In this document: positions 48,596 to 61,428 of the stretch, in pieces
Numbering within the stretch: position 1 is the stretch's first letter
Layout of the letters: every line of letters starts with the position of its first letter
Source: Sycobia sp. Sy_11
Lineage: Eukaryota > Arthropoda > Insecta > Hymenoptera > Epichrysomallidae
Assembly: GCA_018907035.1 (NCBI GenBank)
Contig: JACCIC010000034.1
Location: forward strand, 3,192,001 to 3,256,000
Reading direction: 5' to 3'
DNA length: 64,000 nucleotides
Program-made: the position numbers and the translations under genes
The notes under the pieces: model-generated
What the model was told of the DNA's origin: nothing
The model's input: the letters and a program-made list of their open reading frames with translations, nothing else
Databases searched by the model: none

Positions 48596-50191
48596 ATGCT
48601 CTCACATACACACTCTGTGTTACTCTCCGTCTCTTTTTCTCGCTCTCTTTTACCTCCTCATTTTATATTTTTAATACGGGTCACGACCGACATCAAATCT
48701 CTTACATCTCCCAGCTCGGAAAATAAAAGAGACAGCGGGACGCTCACGATTACCGCTTCAAGACAAAAGCCACGCTACGGTGGATTTTTTTATTCTTCGT
48801 TCTTGTCTATGCGTTTAGTTTGTTTGAATTCCTAGCCTATTTTGGAATAATACAAATTTTTAAACGTCTTTATAATGTTTATTAATCCTAAATTTATTGA
48901 ATATTTTATTAAAATTAAATAGAGATTTATGTAAGATCTGATCAAATCTACAATTTTTCTTTGTTAGGTTTTATACAGATATTCTCTTGAGTCACCCTTC
49001 AAATTATGTATAACAATTTAATTTCATGGCTAATAATTTAACGAGTTTTTTTAGAAAAATTGTTCATTATATCTTAAAAAAGTGAAGTAAGTAAATTAAA
49101 CAAATAACATTAATTTATTACTTTAAATTAACTCTATACAATTTTCAATAGAGGTGGTAATAATTTATCAAATTTTTTTTTGCAACTTATTCGATTAAAA
49201 TTGAACAAAAATAAATTTTGAAAAAAGCTTCTTTATTCATTATTTTAATTGGAAATAATTTTGAAATGTTAATTATAAACATGCTTTATTGGTAAATTTT
49301 ACTTTTCTACTTTGTATCAACAAATTTCATCTGCTATAATTGCACTTCTAAGTAGATATATGAGATCTAGGTCATGGATTTTACTAAAACTCGACGAAGT
49401 GCTTGTTTTCACATCTCTAAGGACTAACATGTAATTTTTACCCTTCTCTGTTAATTGTCATATGAGAAAAACGTTTAATTATTCAATTTATTAACTATAT
49501 CAAAAGTCAATATTATTCATAGAATATTTCAAAAATTGAATAATAATAAAATTGAATAATAATATATACAGAAATAATACATATAATTTAGATTATATAA
49601 ACGAAAAACGCCGAACAGAAAGATTAGCACTACAGAAACAATAATGCCGAAAAAGATAGGAAAGAGTTTAAACTTCAAAACCAAACACAGTTCCATTTCA
49701 AAGGTATAGGAACCGGAAAAATGAGAATTACTCAAAATAAATCTTCGCTTGGCACAAACTTTTTCACAATAAATATTTATAGCGGACAAATTTTTTAATG
49801 GGATCAGAAGCTGAAAATTTACATATTTGCAGATTATCACCTGAAGCTTGATCATATATTTGAATGCACGAGGAAAGTGAGGAAAAGAAGGTAATTCTTT
49901 TAAACTTTTTTTCTTAAATTGTTTATTTTTGTCTCATCTAAACATAACAATCATTTTCACTTAGTAAGCAGTTATATATGTTTGGAATTTTAAATCGTCC
50001 AATTGATTAGCAGGGAATCCAACGAAAGTACTAGTAAAATATGGATTGCAATAACGAGTCTATTTTGTAGTCTTCTTTTCGGAATGGCAGTTGTAGTTGT
50101 ATCTGAAAAATAATAATTATATACAAAATTAAAGTCCTAAAAATATATAAAATAAATCCAGTACATATTCAGTACGAAAATTCGATTGCAG

Positions 50192-50463
50192 GATAGTTTC
50201 TGTAAAACTGACATTGAAGGGTTACCGTGTGCGAGGGACGGGCTTCCAGACTGTGCTGTTGAAGTTTAGTTCACTGGCCGTGAGTCTTCTTCGAGGACAA
50301 GGGCCGGAGTTAGACTTGGGCATCGAGGATGGCGACAAGCTGTTTTCGTTCATACAGTATATTAGGAAGTTGACGAGGGATCCGTCGGGCTTTAACCATG
50401 CAAAGCCTTTTCAATGTCGAAGGTCTGACAAAACGTTTATTTTTCAACCCACTTTCGGAGCGT
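50192..50463 (+). CDS. Candidate exon of an unrecognised gene
   Basis: After an acceptor-like CGATTGCAG the frame is open for about 90 codons to TGA at 50463. It has balanced composition (LRGQGPELDLGIEDGDKLF, FIQYIRKLTRDPSGF) that stands out from the AT-rich surroundings. There is no Met near the start and no recognised domain. The opposite strand is also partly open, so this may be a GC-driven chance frame. Confidence 0.2.
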
Positions 50464-50884
50464 GATCAGTGTCCAAATGATTCCTTTGTTTTGTGAATAT
50501 ATTTCTGTTATTCCGGTCCTCGAGTCGACTCTACTCCCTCTCCCCTCTTCTTTAAATTTTAGTCTACAACTTTCAATGGATTCAAGAGGGTACATGTTGT
50601 GATCAGACTCGTTATTCATCGTTAACGCGATCCGGAATGGTCTATAGACCACTTAGACCTATACACTCGTTATTATGTTTGGAGGTTGATTCCTGACTGG
50701 AAAGATCGGTTGAAAAATGAAAGAAATTTTAATTTCAAGGAGAATTATTATTTTAACTAGATATTTGAAACAATATTTCATCCTGTAACTATTTAAGGGT
50801 CTTCTAAAATGTGAAAATTTTTCGTGACTTTAAGCAAATTTCAGGATATGAATGTGATGACCTCTCATTGTTATAATACCATTT

Positions 50885-51085
50885 TTTTTTTATGTTATTT
50901 AACGTCGCTCTATTTATACTTCCAAATATCGGTGCTAATCAGCGACGGAGGTCTACGATGAGTTTGTAAATAAAACACATGTAAATTATTACAGCGGTGC
51001 TTGTGTTTATTGGCCGAGACGGGGATTTGAAATCGAATCACCAAGTTACTAGTCCTTCGCTCTAGCGATCGAGCCATCGTAGGCC
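50885..51085 (-). mobile_element. tRNA-derived SINE, copy 2
   Basis: Full-length minus-strand copy with the same tRNA-like head, body and A-rich tail as copy 1. A perfect 14-bp target-site duplication TTATAATACCATTT lies at 50871-50884 and 51086-51099. Several changes from copy 1 are spread along the length. Confidence 0.9.
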
Positions 51086-51540
51086 TTATAATACCATTTA
51101 ATCATGAAATCCATAATATATAACCATCTCCGATAATAATGACGCTGTGTTTAACCTAATATTTTTAGATTTTAGACGTATAATTAATTAACGAATATCT
51201 GCTTAAGAGACTAAATTCAAAGAAATAAACTGGTTTGCTTAAAGTTTAAATTCATTTGAACGGAAAATTAATACCTGTTTATAACGATCAATATACTGAA
51301 TTCTAGGTATAGTTTCTTAATAATCGTGCAAAAGCATTTAGTCTTCTTACGTAAAGTTGTAAACATTAGTCAACCGTAAATACAAATACTTTGCATATAA
51401 AAATCAACTATCTATTGAAGCTTCGTTAATGAACTCAGAATTTTGTAATGTCTACCCGATACGCATCTTTGACACGCCCACTGCTACTCAAGACGCCGCA
51501 TTCTATAGAAATTTTATACGCACATGCAAGATAGACAGAG

Positions 51541-51543
<3 letters not shown>

Positions 51544-51588
<45 letters not shown>
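51544..51588. repeat. (GA)n microsatellite
   Basis: About 22 GA units. Confidence 0.95.
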
Positions 51589-51589
<1 letters not shown>

Positions 51590-51988
51590 AAACCGAAGGT
51601 AAGAGACAAATCAGAATTCATTTCATCGTCATCGCGCAAAATGTCGACGAACATTCATCAGCGTTTCGCGCAACTGCGCGTATCGTTTTATAAATAGAGC
51701 TCACGTTAAGAGAAGCCCCCCCCCCTAATTCGCGCGCTTCTACTTCGCGAATTAAGCAACGCACCGGTATAATACACAATATGCGCGCTTCGCAAAGCAC
51801 GCGCCATGGAAAGTACACTCTCAGACGCGGGCATCATTCATGTAACCCGGACTGCGCGCGCACAAACAATACGTAAATATATATTTACGCATAACTACAG
51901 CAGAATCGCGTTCGAGATGCACTTATATGCGCGTAAATATACATGCGCGACTTTTGCAATCCGTCGTCGAGCTGCGGCGGTCGTTCTA

Positions 51989-51991
<3 letters not shown>

Positions 51992-52071
<80 letters not shown>

Positions 52072-52081
52072 ATCTCTCTCT
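51992..52081. repeat. Long (CT)n microsatellite
   Basis: About 39 CT units to 52069, then TTTAT and more CT. Confidence 0.95.
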
Positions 52082-52909
52082 CGCTTTCGTCCTCGTGGAG
52101 GGCCCCTTAAACACAGAGCGCTACGGAGCAAAAGCGCGGCGGGCAAATAGAAGCCTCCGCCTCCGCCTCCTCCTCGTCTTGCTCCTCCACCACTACTTCC
52201 TTCACCAATATACTGAGCCGGGTAACAATGGAGTATGCGAAGCCGATAACAATGGGCTATACGGGAATATCAATGAGATAACCGCTCTTGTACACGCACG
52301 AATCTGTGATCTTCATGGAGCCTCCTTCCCCTCGCCGCAGCCTCGTCCGTCCCTTTTATGAAATCCCTCAAAACGCTCGCATTTGTATTTATGCTATTTT
52401 ATGTGTATATCTAACGATGTAAGTACGCAATTATGCAACCAGGACTTTCGACGATGATCTTCTATATTATCCTTTCTCCAATTTTCGTTCTGCGTGTCGT
52501 TCGCAAGTAAAAAAGGGTCTCTATTGTGTCCGTAGGACAAGCGAATACAAATGTACATTCCGCGTATCCAGCAACACGGTCCAATCTAGGAGTTGGGAGG
52601 GTCAATCCGGACATTTGCAGTTGTCGCCAAATTTCTATCAGATTTCGTTTTTTATAAATTGAAATTTTGTGAACAAACGTCATTTAACTTTTGACAAACA
52701 CAAGATAGGACCACAAGTATTTTATTCAATTGAAGTACAAATTTCGAAGAATACGAAAACAATTATATATCTTTATTACTCGCTTTTCTTCAACAGAATG
52801 TACCAATAGTATAAAGAAATATTATACTATATATTAACAGTGCAACATGAGTTATAAATTATATAATATATGACTTGACACAAATAAGTAAATCAATATA
52901 ATTCAATAG

Positions 52910-52986
52910 ACATGTAAATTGTCGCATCGCCAGGCAGCTATAGCATAGAATGCTAGGTGGCGATGCGATTTTTGTTGCTTACATGT
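52910..52986. ncRNA. 77-nt foldback, pre-miRNA-like hairpin candidate
   Basis: Nested inverted repeats: outer 8-bp arms ACATGTAA/TTACATGT (52910-52917, 52979-52986), middle 11-bp arms TCGCATCGCCA/TGGCGATGCGA (52922-52932, 52958-52968), and inner 6-bp arms TAGCAT/ATGCTA around loop AGA. The size and terminal loop suit a miRNA precursor, but the asymmetric bulge (8 against 2 nt) and the possibility of a small foldback transposon leave it open. Strand of transcription unknown. Confidence 0.35.
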
Positions 52987-54559
52987 ACTCAAACTGATCA
53001 TATGTATAACTTACATAGTACAGTTCATGCCGTGCCCGCGCAAACAAGCTATTTTGAGCTTATTTCCTATTGCACTGTAGTTTGTACGTTTACTTCTGTA
53101 AAAATTTAAAATTGCATTAGTTTGCTCATATCTTCATGAATAATTATTATATTGGCTTATTTTTCCCTAATCTCTTCGAGGTTTTTTGTCAGCCCAAAAT
53201 ATCTTTCTAGATCTCAAAATAAAAGAAAGCAACAAGCTGGTGCTATGTTAAATTATCTTTGCGATCATTAAGACGTTCAGAGTCGTGACGAAATAAATTG
53301 CAGTTCTGAGAATATAATTTCGAGTACAATTGTGTAAGAAAACGATCATTCATTTTGACAAAATAATAATCGACAAATGTGCGCATATTTTAAATCAGCT
53401 GTAGCTCATGGTATTTTAACAATTTAGAAAAGTTATGAAAAAGATGCGTTGTAAAATGTTAGAGACGAATCCAGTATTATAGCCTGACATATTACGAAAT
53501 GCTGAAACAAATCATTTAGTTGGGCAAGGACTATCGGAACTATTATCTAGTTGCAGATGATGGCAGCTAAATGGCTTTATTACGTGCATGTGGTGCATAG
53601 TATATGTCACCGATATTTTTCATGTGCATGACGATAGTGACTTTTCAAAAGTGAACTAATTTTACTGGACTTTTATTTTTTAAGATACCTGCCATTGGTT
53701 ATATTTATAAATATCCTGAGATATTAGTAAAATACGCGTTCTAAATTTTCAAAGAACTACGTTTTCCATGTTTTTTACCTTCGTAATTTTCACTAGATGA
53801 GGTCTGTTTTTGCGTCTTTTCTATACAATCGCGTATGTCTATACTTAGTTTCTTCTCTTGATTAAATTTGAATATTCTATGATCCCTTTATCGCACCAAA
53901 GCCCTGAGGCTGTTTGAAACATTGATCATACACGTATATATCTTTGCGGTTGTCCGAGCATATTAACTGTTAACTAAATTGAGAGACTTCGTTGGCAATA
54001 TATATTTATTCCAGATTATATAAGTCACGGAGAAACACGTTCGGCGTGAAGGGCGTGACACGAGTAATTGACGACCCCCTGATAGTCCAGTTCGCCCGAG
54101 TTCACTACCAGTAGAGGCTAATAGCAGATTCTATAGTAAAACGAGCGTGTTAGACGTACACTCAACGCGGGTAAATGTCGTATTTATATTTTTAATAGTC
54201 TTTAAAAATAAGGGTATAGGATGGATTATAATTGTCATCGCCTCTTTCTGATATCACGGATGGGCTTCTCGAGGGCGGGGCAAGATCCACAATAACTTTT
54301 ATAGTAATTCAGCCACTGAATCACGCTGGGAAGCACGCAACGATGAAACTAATAAATCAGAGGACTCGTTTAAGTAGTAATTATAATTTAAACAGCCAAG
54401 TGGTATGCAGCAACGTACTACGTGCGAATCGGGATATAAGGAGAGAAATATGTTTTTGCACATTAATGTTCGCGGTTTTCATCTCGATCCTAATAAAATT
54501 TAACGATCTCAACCCAACGGAATTAAGTGATTATTATTAAATTTATCGGGGCGATTCAA

Positions 54560-54666
<107 letters not shown>

Positions 54667-55689
54667 ACGCATACGCGCAATCACGATATTGCGGTAGACG
54701 TACATTCCGTATATACGTCTCCGAGAAGGAGCCAATTAAAAGGCAGTACAACGGTTTCTTCTCTATATATACATATACAACGTCGCGAAGCCGTAAAGGC
54801 TTACTGAGGAAACACTGTATTAATGTATTCATGGCTTTCTTTTATAGCTCACGTAAATCTCGCGCGTATATACAAGAAGTAATTGTTTTAGTCGACCTGC
54901 CTATTGAGTGGAAAACAAAATTTCATTTGATATATTGTCCTATATGCCCGCGCGCGCATTTCATTTGCATATCAATATATATGCGTCTTACAATACGTGC
55001 GCCGTTACGTTATTCAAAATGATTTTAATGACCGCCTGCCGACTGCCCTTTCCAAAATTTATTTTCAAAAGCTTCTTGCTTTACACTAATAAATAATAAT
55101 TGGAATAGATTAAGAGTTTTAAATGATGTAAATTATTCGCAAAGAATTACCTCAACAATGGCCAAATGCCATTATATAGCCCGTAGCAAATATACACCAC
55201 GTGTATTTTACATTTTTTAAATCCTCATCTTTATTCCATACAGCGTTTTATTTTAAAGAATTTGCTTTTTTAACTAGATCGATCGCAAAATGATAAATAA
55301 AAACAATGATTCTAATTCTCCATATGTATTCCCGTCTGAGCCACGCGTTCGCGCCGACATTTACAAGTATTGCGAAACGCGCTCATATACAGAGAACGTT
55401 TCACATAACAGTTTGAATCCTTTATCGATCTCGTAAGTGCGAGTTATTCAAACAGCAAAATTACCATAGCCAAAGCGCGACACGCGCATACACATACATA
55501 CCGACGCCAGTGCAGTATACACAATGCGCTATGGGAGCTGGGCCCTCCCTCCTTCTCCCTAACATACTTTCCTTATTAAACTCCGCTATTGCAGAAAACC
55601 GCCTGCTTCGGAATATGAAAATCGCACGCGCGTACGGACACAGAGGGCAACGAGAGATGTAAAGATATATACAATGTACGTACTTATAT

Positions 55690-55691
<2 letters not shown>

Positions 55692-55723
<32 letters not shown>
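55692..55723. repeat. (AC)n microsatellite
   Basis: About 16 AC units in a CpG-rich island. Confidence 0.95.
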
Positions 55724-55731
<8 letters not shown>

Positions 55732-55805
55732 TTACATTTCCAGCCCGGGTTTTCCCTAATTGGGCGCAAGCGATAGGGATCGGCGCGTAAGCACGTACAT
55801 GTATG

Positions 55806-55808
<3 letters not shown>

Positions 55809-55854
<46 letters not shown>
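55809..55854. repeat. (TA)n microsatellite
   Basis: About 23 TA units, close to the AC array. Confidence 0.95.
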
Positions 55855-55858
<4 letters not shown>

Positions 55859-56549
55859 TATTCGCGCGGTTCCCTCGCTCGTAGGCGAAACATACACATT
55901 TGTACATATATACACGCGCGCGTTATTCAAGCCCTACAGCTCGTACCCCTCCTCTCCCAGAAGCGATGCCCGGGCGCAGTAGTAGTAGTAGTGTGTATAT
56001 CGAGGCTGCGCGTACAGTGCCATTTTTAGCGGCACGAGCCCCGCGACTCCTTCGCATCTCTTTCGCCCAGTCCCTCTTGTTCTCTACGTCTATCCCGTAC
56101 GAATATCCACTTGCGCGGCGCAGGCGCGCGTGAATCACTCGGCAATGCCGACCACCGGGGATAAATGACCCGAGAATACAGCTGTATAAAGAAACGAAAA
56201 GAGAATAACGTTCTAAAAGAAGAGTGAGAGAGAGAGAGGCAGAGAGAGCTTGAAGAGAGTAACGTGCGAGCTAAAGGTAAAGAAATAGAATGGGAAGAGT
56301 TTGGGAATAAAATAAGATGGAAAACAAGAGCGAAAGAGGGTTTGACTTTTCCCGCGGACCGAATTGATCAAGCTTCGCGCTCTGAATGCTTCAAATCCCA
56401 CTTGAACAAATTTCTTTTGCGTTATCGAATGATAGAAGAGATAAATTGTATGCAATACACGGAAAATTGATCATTCCGAGCATATTTACACAGAAAATAT
56501 CTACGCACGCCTTAACAGTGCATCTCCTTATAATTTTACCACGTAGATA

Positions 56550-56558
<9 letters not shown>

Positions 56559-56614
<56 letters not shown>
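56559..56614. repeat. (TA)n microsatellite
   Basis: About 28 TA units. Confidence 0.95.
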
Positions 56615-56616
<2 letters not shown>

Positions 56617-56728
56617 ACATGGGCTGAGGCAGAAAAATTCTGGACTGATTTATTCCCTTATAGGCTACTCCCTATATGTCGTATTATAAGGTGAAACGAC
56701 CAACGGAAGCTATAACGGTATACTTATG

Positions 56729-56752
56729 ACACACACACACACACACACACAC
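56729..56752. repeat. (AC)n microsatellite
   Basis: Twelve AC units. Confidence 0.9.
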
Positions 56753-57622
56753 CTCCGTGGGACTCGTACATGCTCTACGCGAATTCAACTGGCACGGTAA
56801 GTATATTAGTATGTATATACAGAGGAGGCAAGGAGCCAGCAGCTCTGGGTAGCAATAGAGCGTATGATAGACGGCACATATATGTTATAGGTTAGGATCG
56901 AGATATGGAAATAAGAAACGGAGGAAGACCACCGCAGCAGCCGAGATGTGCGGGCTTGCAGGACTCCGATGGCATGATGTCGGAGCGACAACTGGCTGTC
57001 ACACGCGCCTCCATCGAGCAGCCTGCGCGCTTCCGCAATTGGCAGCCTCTATCTTGTTTTAAGAAATAATTTTTTAAAAAAATTAGTTTTTTTTGAAAAA
57101 AATAACTTTTCCTTTTTTTTAAATAATAGTTATATTAAACTTCCGTAAGGACTGAGCCACATGTATTGTCAACGTTCATAAATATCATCTCCTATGAGAT
57201 TCTGTGCTGTTAAATTACTTAAAATTATTAATTATTGAATCTAAAAAGAAAGTAGAAACACGATATTCATTAAACTTTGTGCAATACTTATAACGTTTTA
57301 TCACATATTCAATAAAAATTTCATTCAATTCAAATACATGAAAAATCTGTATTAAATAGTTCATTAGCAATGATATTAATCAAATCCGAAAGTTATAGTA
57401 ACTATTCTAATATTTATTGACAATCATTGATATTATCATTCATTCTGTATTATAAAATAATAATAATTTTTGCATATTGATTAAAGCTTAAATCAATTAT
57501 CAAATAAGTAGAAGATGAACAAAGAAATTTATTCTTTCTGTTATTTCTTTTTGTCCAATTTGAAAAAAGGTGAAGCCTTTATTGTTATTGATCTTTTATT
57601 ATGTATCCTTTGTTAAGATATT

Positions 57623-57625
<3 letters not shown>

Positions 57626-57669
<44 letters not shown>
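57626..57669. repeat. (TA)n microsatellite
   Basis: About 22 TA units. Confidence 0.95.
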
Positions 57670-57671
<2 letters not shown>

Positions 57672-58015
57672 TATACATGCGCAGGAATTGTTGTACCAAA
57701 TAAGTACACTTATATGAGCGTCGACAGGGTGAGTTCTATTTTTCCCGCGCGATTTGTCGCGCCTTGACTTGATTCATATAGCTCCTTCCTGCTGATTCTC
57801 TTCTTCCACCTCCCCTCGGTCCTCTCCCTTTCTTCTTTCTACCGCTACACCCCTTGTTTTTTTCATTGTAAACGCAGAGTCTTGCGATAATAATCTCATA
57901 CTACCTTCCATTATATTAATGCTCTTAATAATCGAACTCCGACGGGGACATACGTCGATTACGAAGGCGTGTCGTACACCGGCCTATTACACGATATATA
58001 TGTATATATTCATAT

Positions 58016-58017
<2 letters not shown>

Positions 58018-58055
<38 letters not shown>

Positions 58056-58056
58056 C

Positions 58057-58103
<47 letters not shown>
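58018..58103. repeat. Paired (GA)n and (TA)n microsatellites
   Basis: About 16 GA units, a 10-bp gap, then about 21 TA units. Confidence 0.95.
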
Positions 58104-58105
<2 letters not shown>

Positions 58106-58481
58106 AGCGCATTTTCTCGATGATGATTTAAAATTAATAAGAATAATGTGTTTTGAGAGTAACGATCTTGTCACATCGTCGTGCTTCTCAGTTCTCATTG
58201 TTTTATTGCCTGAAATTACCGCAACCGCTTGTCTTTAAAAATTTCCGAGTTCTTGCGACAATGACTGATCGCCTACATACACACACGCACATATACTCGA
58301 TTTAATATACCATATAAGCTCTATAATTAGTAGAGTCATTAGATTGACATTTAAACTAGCTCGATCATTTATATTGGATTAATATTTTTTGCTTTCAACT
58401 ATAAATCTGTTTAAAAAGCTAAATGTAAATCAGAAAGGTCGTTTATTATAGATAATCTCATAATTATATACATATACATAC

Positions 58482-58488
<7 letters not shown>

Positions 58489-58533
<45 letters not shown>
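58489..58533. repeat. (TA)n microsatellite
   Basis: About 22 TA units after a CATATA-rich lead-in. Confidence 0.95.
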
Positions 58534-58536
<3 letters not shown>

Positions 58537-59112
58537 TATCATATTTGTCAAATTTAGATAATAAATTCGAAGTTAAAGAACACGTTATTACGCATTATTA
58601 AAATATAAAATGTATAAATGGATTAAAATATTTATTTATTAATTGATAAAATATAATAGATAAATAGAATATATTAATTACTAGAACTTCTTTTTTCCCA
58701 TAAATTATTGCAAACATGAATTATTAGTAATTGTTCGAGACAACCAAAAAGGGATTAAATAAAATAATGTTTAAGTTTTTTAAAATTATTTAATATAATA
58801 ATAAAACTATAATTTTTTATGACGTACCAAAACAGAGGATAGCCAGTAATATAATGAACTAACATTCGACGCGTTCGAACCTTTATAGGCTCGCTTCTCG
58901 CGCCGCCATCAAATTCTCTGAATTTAGCGATAAGATACAAAGGGAAAACAGATCTGTCGAGAAGTTTTCATATGTAACCTTTTCTGGTTCAGATATATAA
59001 GCCTCTTTTCGAAGCTCTTCATTTATTTCTATCCATCATAGAAATATTTCAATTTCAAAATTCCCAAATTTCTTTTCTAAATTAAAGTATAAATTTCAGA
59101 AATAGAGATTTT

Positions 59113-59395
59113 GAAAATCCTGAGATTTTCCAGTCACGGCACCGATGGATCTGAATTTATACATTAATCAATACAAAAAAATTTGGTATTTCGTTGTGCT
59201 TCATAAATTTTGCATGAGCACGTTTCAGCTTTCGAAAATAGTATCCAAATTTTCTTCAACGTTGAAAACCATACATTCAAAAAATACAGCTTTCGAAAAC
59301 CTTACGGTTTTCCGGTCACGGCACAGATGGATTTTGAATGTATAGTTTTCTCGAAAGAAAAAATGGCATTTTCCAGTCACAGCACTGATAATAGT
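59113..59395 (+). repeat. Three-copy repeat with a conserved hairpin
   Basis: Copies start at 59113, 59295 and 59357. Each has a small hairpin followed by TTTTCCRGTCACRGCACNGAT. Copy 1 arms GAAAATC/GATTTTC (loop CTGA); copy 2 arms GAAAACC/GGTTTTC (loop TTAC); copy 3 has a weaker GAAAA/TTTTC stem. Copies 1 and 2 also share a downstream GGATYTGAATTTATA-like part. Confidence 0.7.
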
Positions 59396-61378
59396 AAACT
59401 TCTCGAAGTCTGTCCAATTCAATGAATGTAAGTTCATTTATATTTTCTTTATAATTACATTATTCCCTTTTATTAAATATGTAAGTAAAATATATGTTCG
59501 ATTAAATTTTCAAGTTCTATGTCCAAAATATTAGTGTCTTTCCTTTACATTAATTATTTGACCATTAATTTTTTAATACTTATAAAATATCAAATAGTTA
59601 AATAAATTTTCATTTTCATTATCAAAGAATTTTAGCGTAATATTTTCTATAATACAAAGTAAAATAAATCTTATTCTTAATAATAACACGCACTTCTCGA
59701 GATAAATACACATAATCTACGCGGTCATTACGTTTTAATATAATATCTATATATCAATTTCCGCTTAAAAATATACACATAAAATCTTAGTTTTTTATAA
59801 CCTAAATATGACGCAATTGCTTTATTATTTGCGTATCATTAATTTAAACATTCTTATTATTATTTATTTATTATTTATATAAACTTAAAAACTTAATTCT
59901 ACGCTATCTTAATAAATATATAAATTTATATAATTTAACTATCCGTAACAGTAATAATTATTATGAATTATTAGAAAATGAGAAGTCATTCCTTGACTTT
60001 CTTAATGTATTTTGCTAAAATACAGTTGCATATTTTTTAATGTTATCGTACTTTAATAAATTAAAAAAAAATTATTTTATTCTCTCAATTTGTAAAGAAA
60101 TAAAAAAAAAAAATCTAAATTTCATCAAAATACACATTAACTTATACAAATTTTTTTGGTACAACCAATATTTCTGAAGAAACAAGAAATATTTAGTTGG
60201 TTAGTGGCTGTCTTTCCAAGATATTCCCTCTTGATTTTCATAAAAATATGTTTATTTTAATTTTTGGAGTACTGTTTACCATTATATTGTAGTATCTATC
60301 GACGAAACATCTATTTTAATCTCGAAAAGAATAAAAATTTAAAAATCTATTAAATATCAGTAACATACATCTTATCTTTTATGTTTTATGGATTTTTTAT
60401 CTTTTGAAGAAGTTTTTTTCCAGTTAAATTTCTTGATTTATTTCCTAATAAGTTTCTGATTTTTCTCAATTTCACCATATGCCATGCATTCTTCAGGGGA
60501 CTCTGAAACAGCAATGTTAAATTTTTCTTTAATAATATCGTATGCACAAAATATGATAAAATAAATAATATGTATGTTGATGTTACAACTTGTGTTAGAA
60601 ATATGTTTTAAAATGTTTTTTTTTATAATCTTTATGACGTTTTTAAGGATTTCATCGTGAAAATTCCATTTTCTCGAAAGGCTACTACGATATTCGTGAT
60701 GGCACACCAAACAACAAAAGTATACAAATTTTTATGAAAATGAGGTCTGAGTTTGCAACTTTATCCCTAATATCATCTATAACATTCTTATGAAACGTTT
60801 ATATTTGAAAAATAAATAATTAAATATATCCTGCTATTGGCCTGAGATGTTCGAATATATTAAATGTATTTCATGTTAATATTAGTGTTAAAAAAATTGC
60901 GATAGTTTAAGTATAATGTTTTATTATTTTCGACAAATGAACGTATTCATAGCACGACGAAGCGGATAAAGTAGCGGTTAATACATAATTTAGCTGATTA
61001 ATTTATCTTTGTTGAAAAATGCATAAAATATATCATTATCAATAATTTTATTCTGCAGTAACGGAATTTAATATTAAGCATTTAATATGATTATTATTGT
61101 CGATATCTTTTTCAAAAAGCACGCATAAGAAAAGATCAATTTCTTTATATGTTGCAGCAAAACATTCGAATCCCGTTGAGAACGTATATAAAAGATAGTA
61201 TATGCAAATATTTTAACTGAGACACAAGTACTTAATGTATAAAAACAAGTAGAGGGAACGTAAACAAAGGCGTACTCAAAGGGCAACCTGCCAGCGCGCA
61301 CGTGGAGCGCAGAGCGACATCACCAGCCCCCCTCCCCTCTCGCGAATTGCACGATTCACGCGCACGTTCAACTCCGTC

Positions 61379-61427
<49 letters not shown>
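61379..61427. repeat. (TA)n microsatellite in a CpG-rich island
   Basis: About 24 TA units. Confidence 0.95.

Positions 61428-61428
<1 letters not shown>

Larger units (their letters stand above)
42927..50870. other. Gene-free region between two SINE copies
   Basis: CpG-rich islands near 43.17-43.78, 45.58-46.10 and 47.99-48.78 kb; a decamer repeat at 44.66 kb; two weak coding candidates (47.0-47.35 and 50.19-50.46 kb). Otherwise AT-rich with nothing recognisable. Confidence 0.45.

Noticed and set aside
51806..52361. Long Ser-Leu and Arg-Glu frames
   Set aside because: They are translations of the CT/GA microsatellite.
54232..54540. 102-codon plus-strand frame
   Set aside because: It begins at a TTG codon, has no recognised domain and no supporting splice or promoter signals.
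60438..60710. Minus-strand frame with a possible acceptor (TTGCTGTTTCAG) and a short terminal exon
   Set aside because: Only about 20 codons follow the acceptor and no upstream exon could be linked; too weak to list as a gene.
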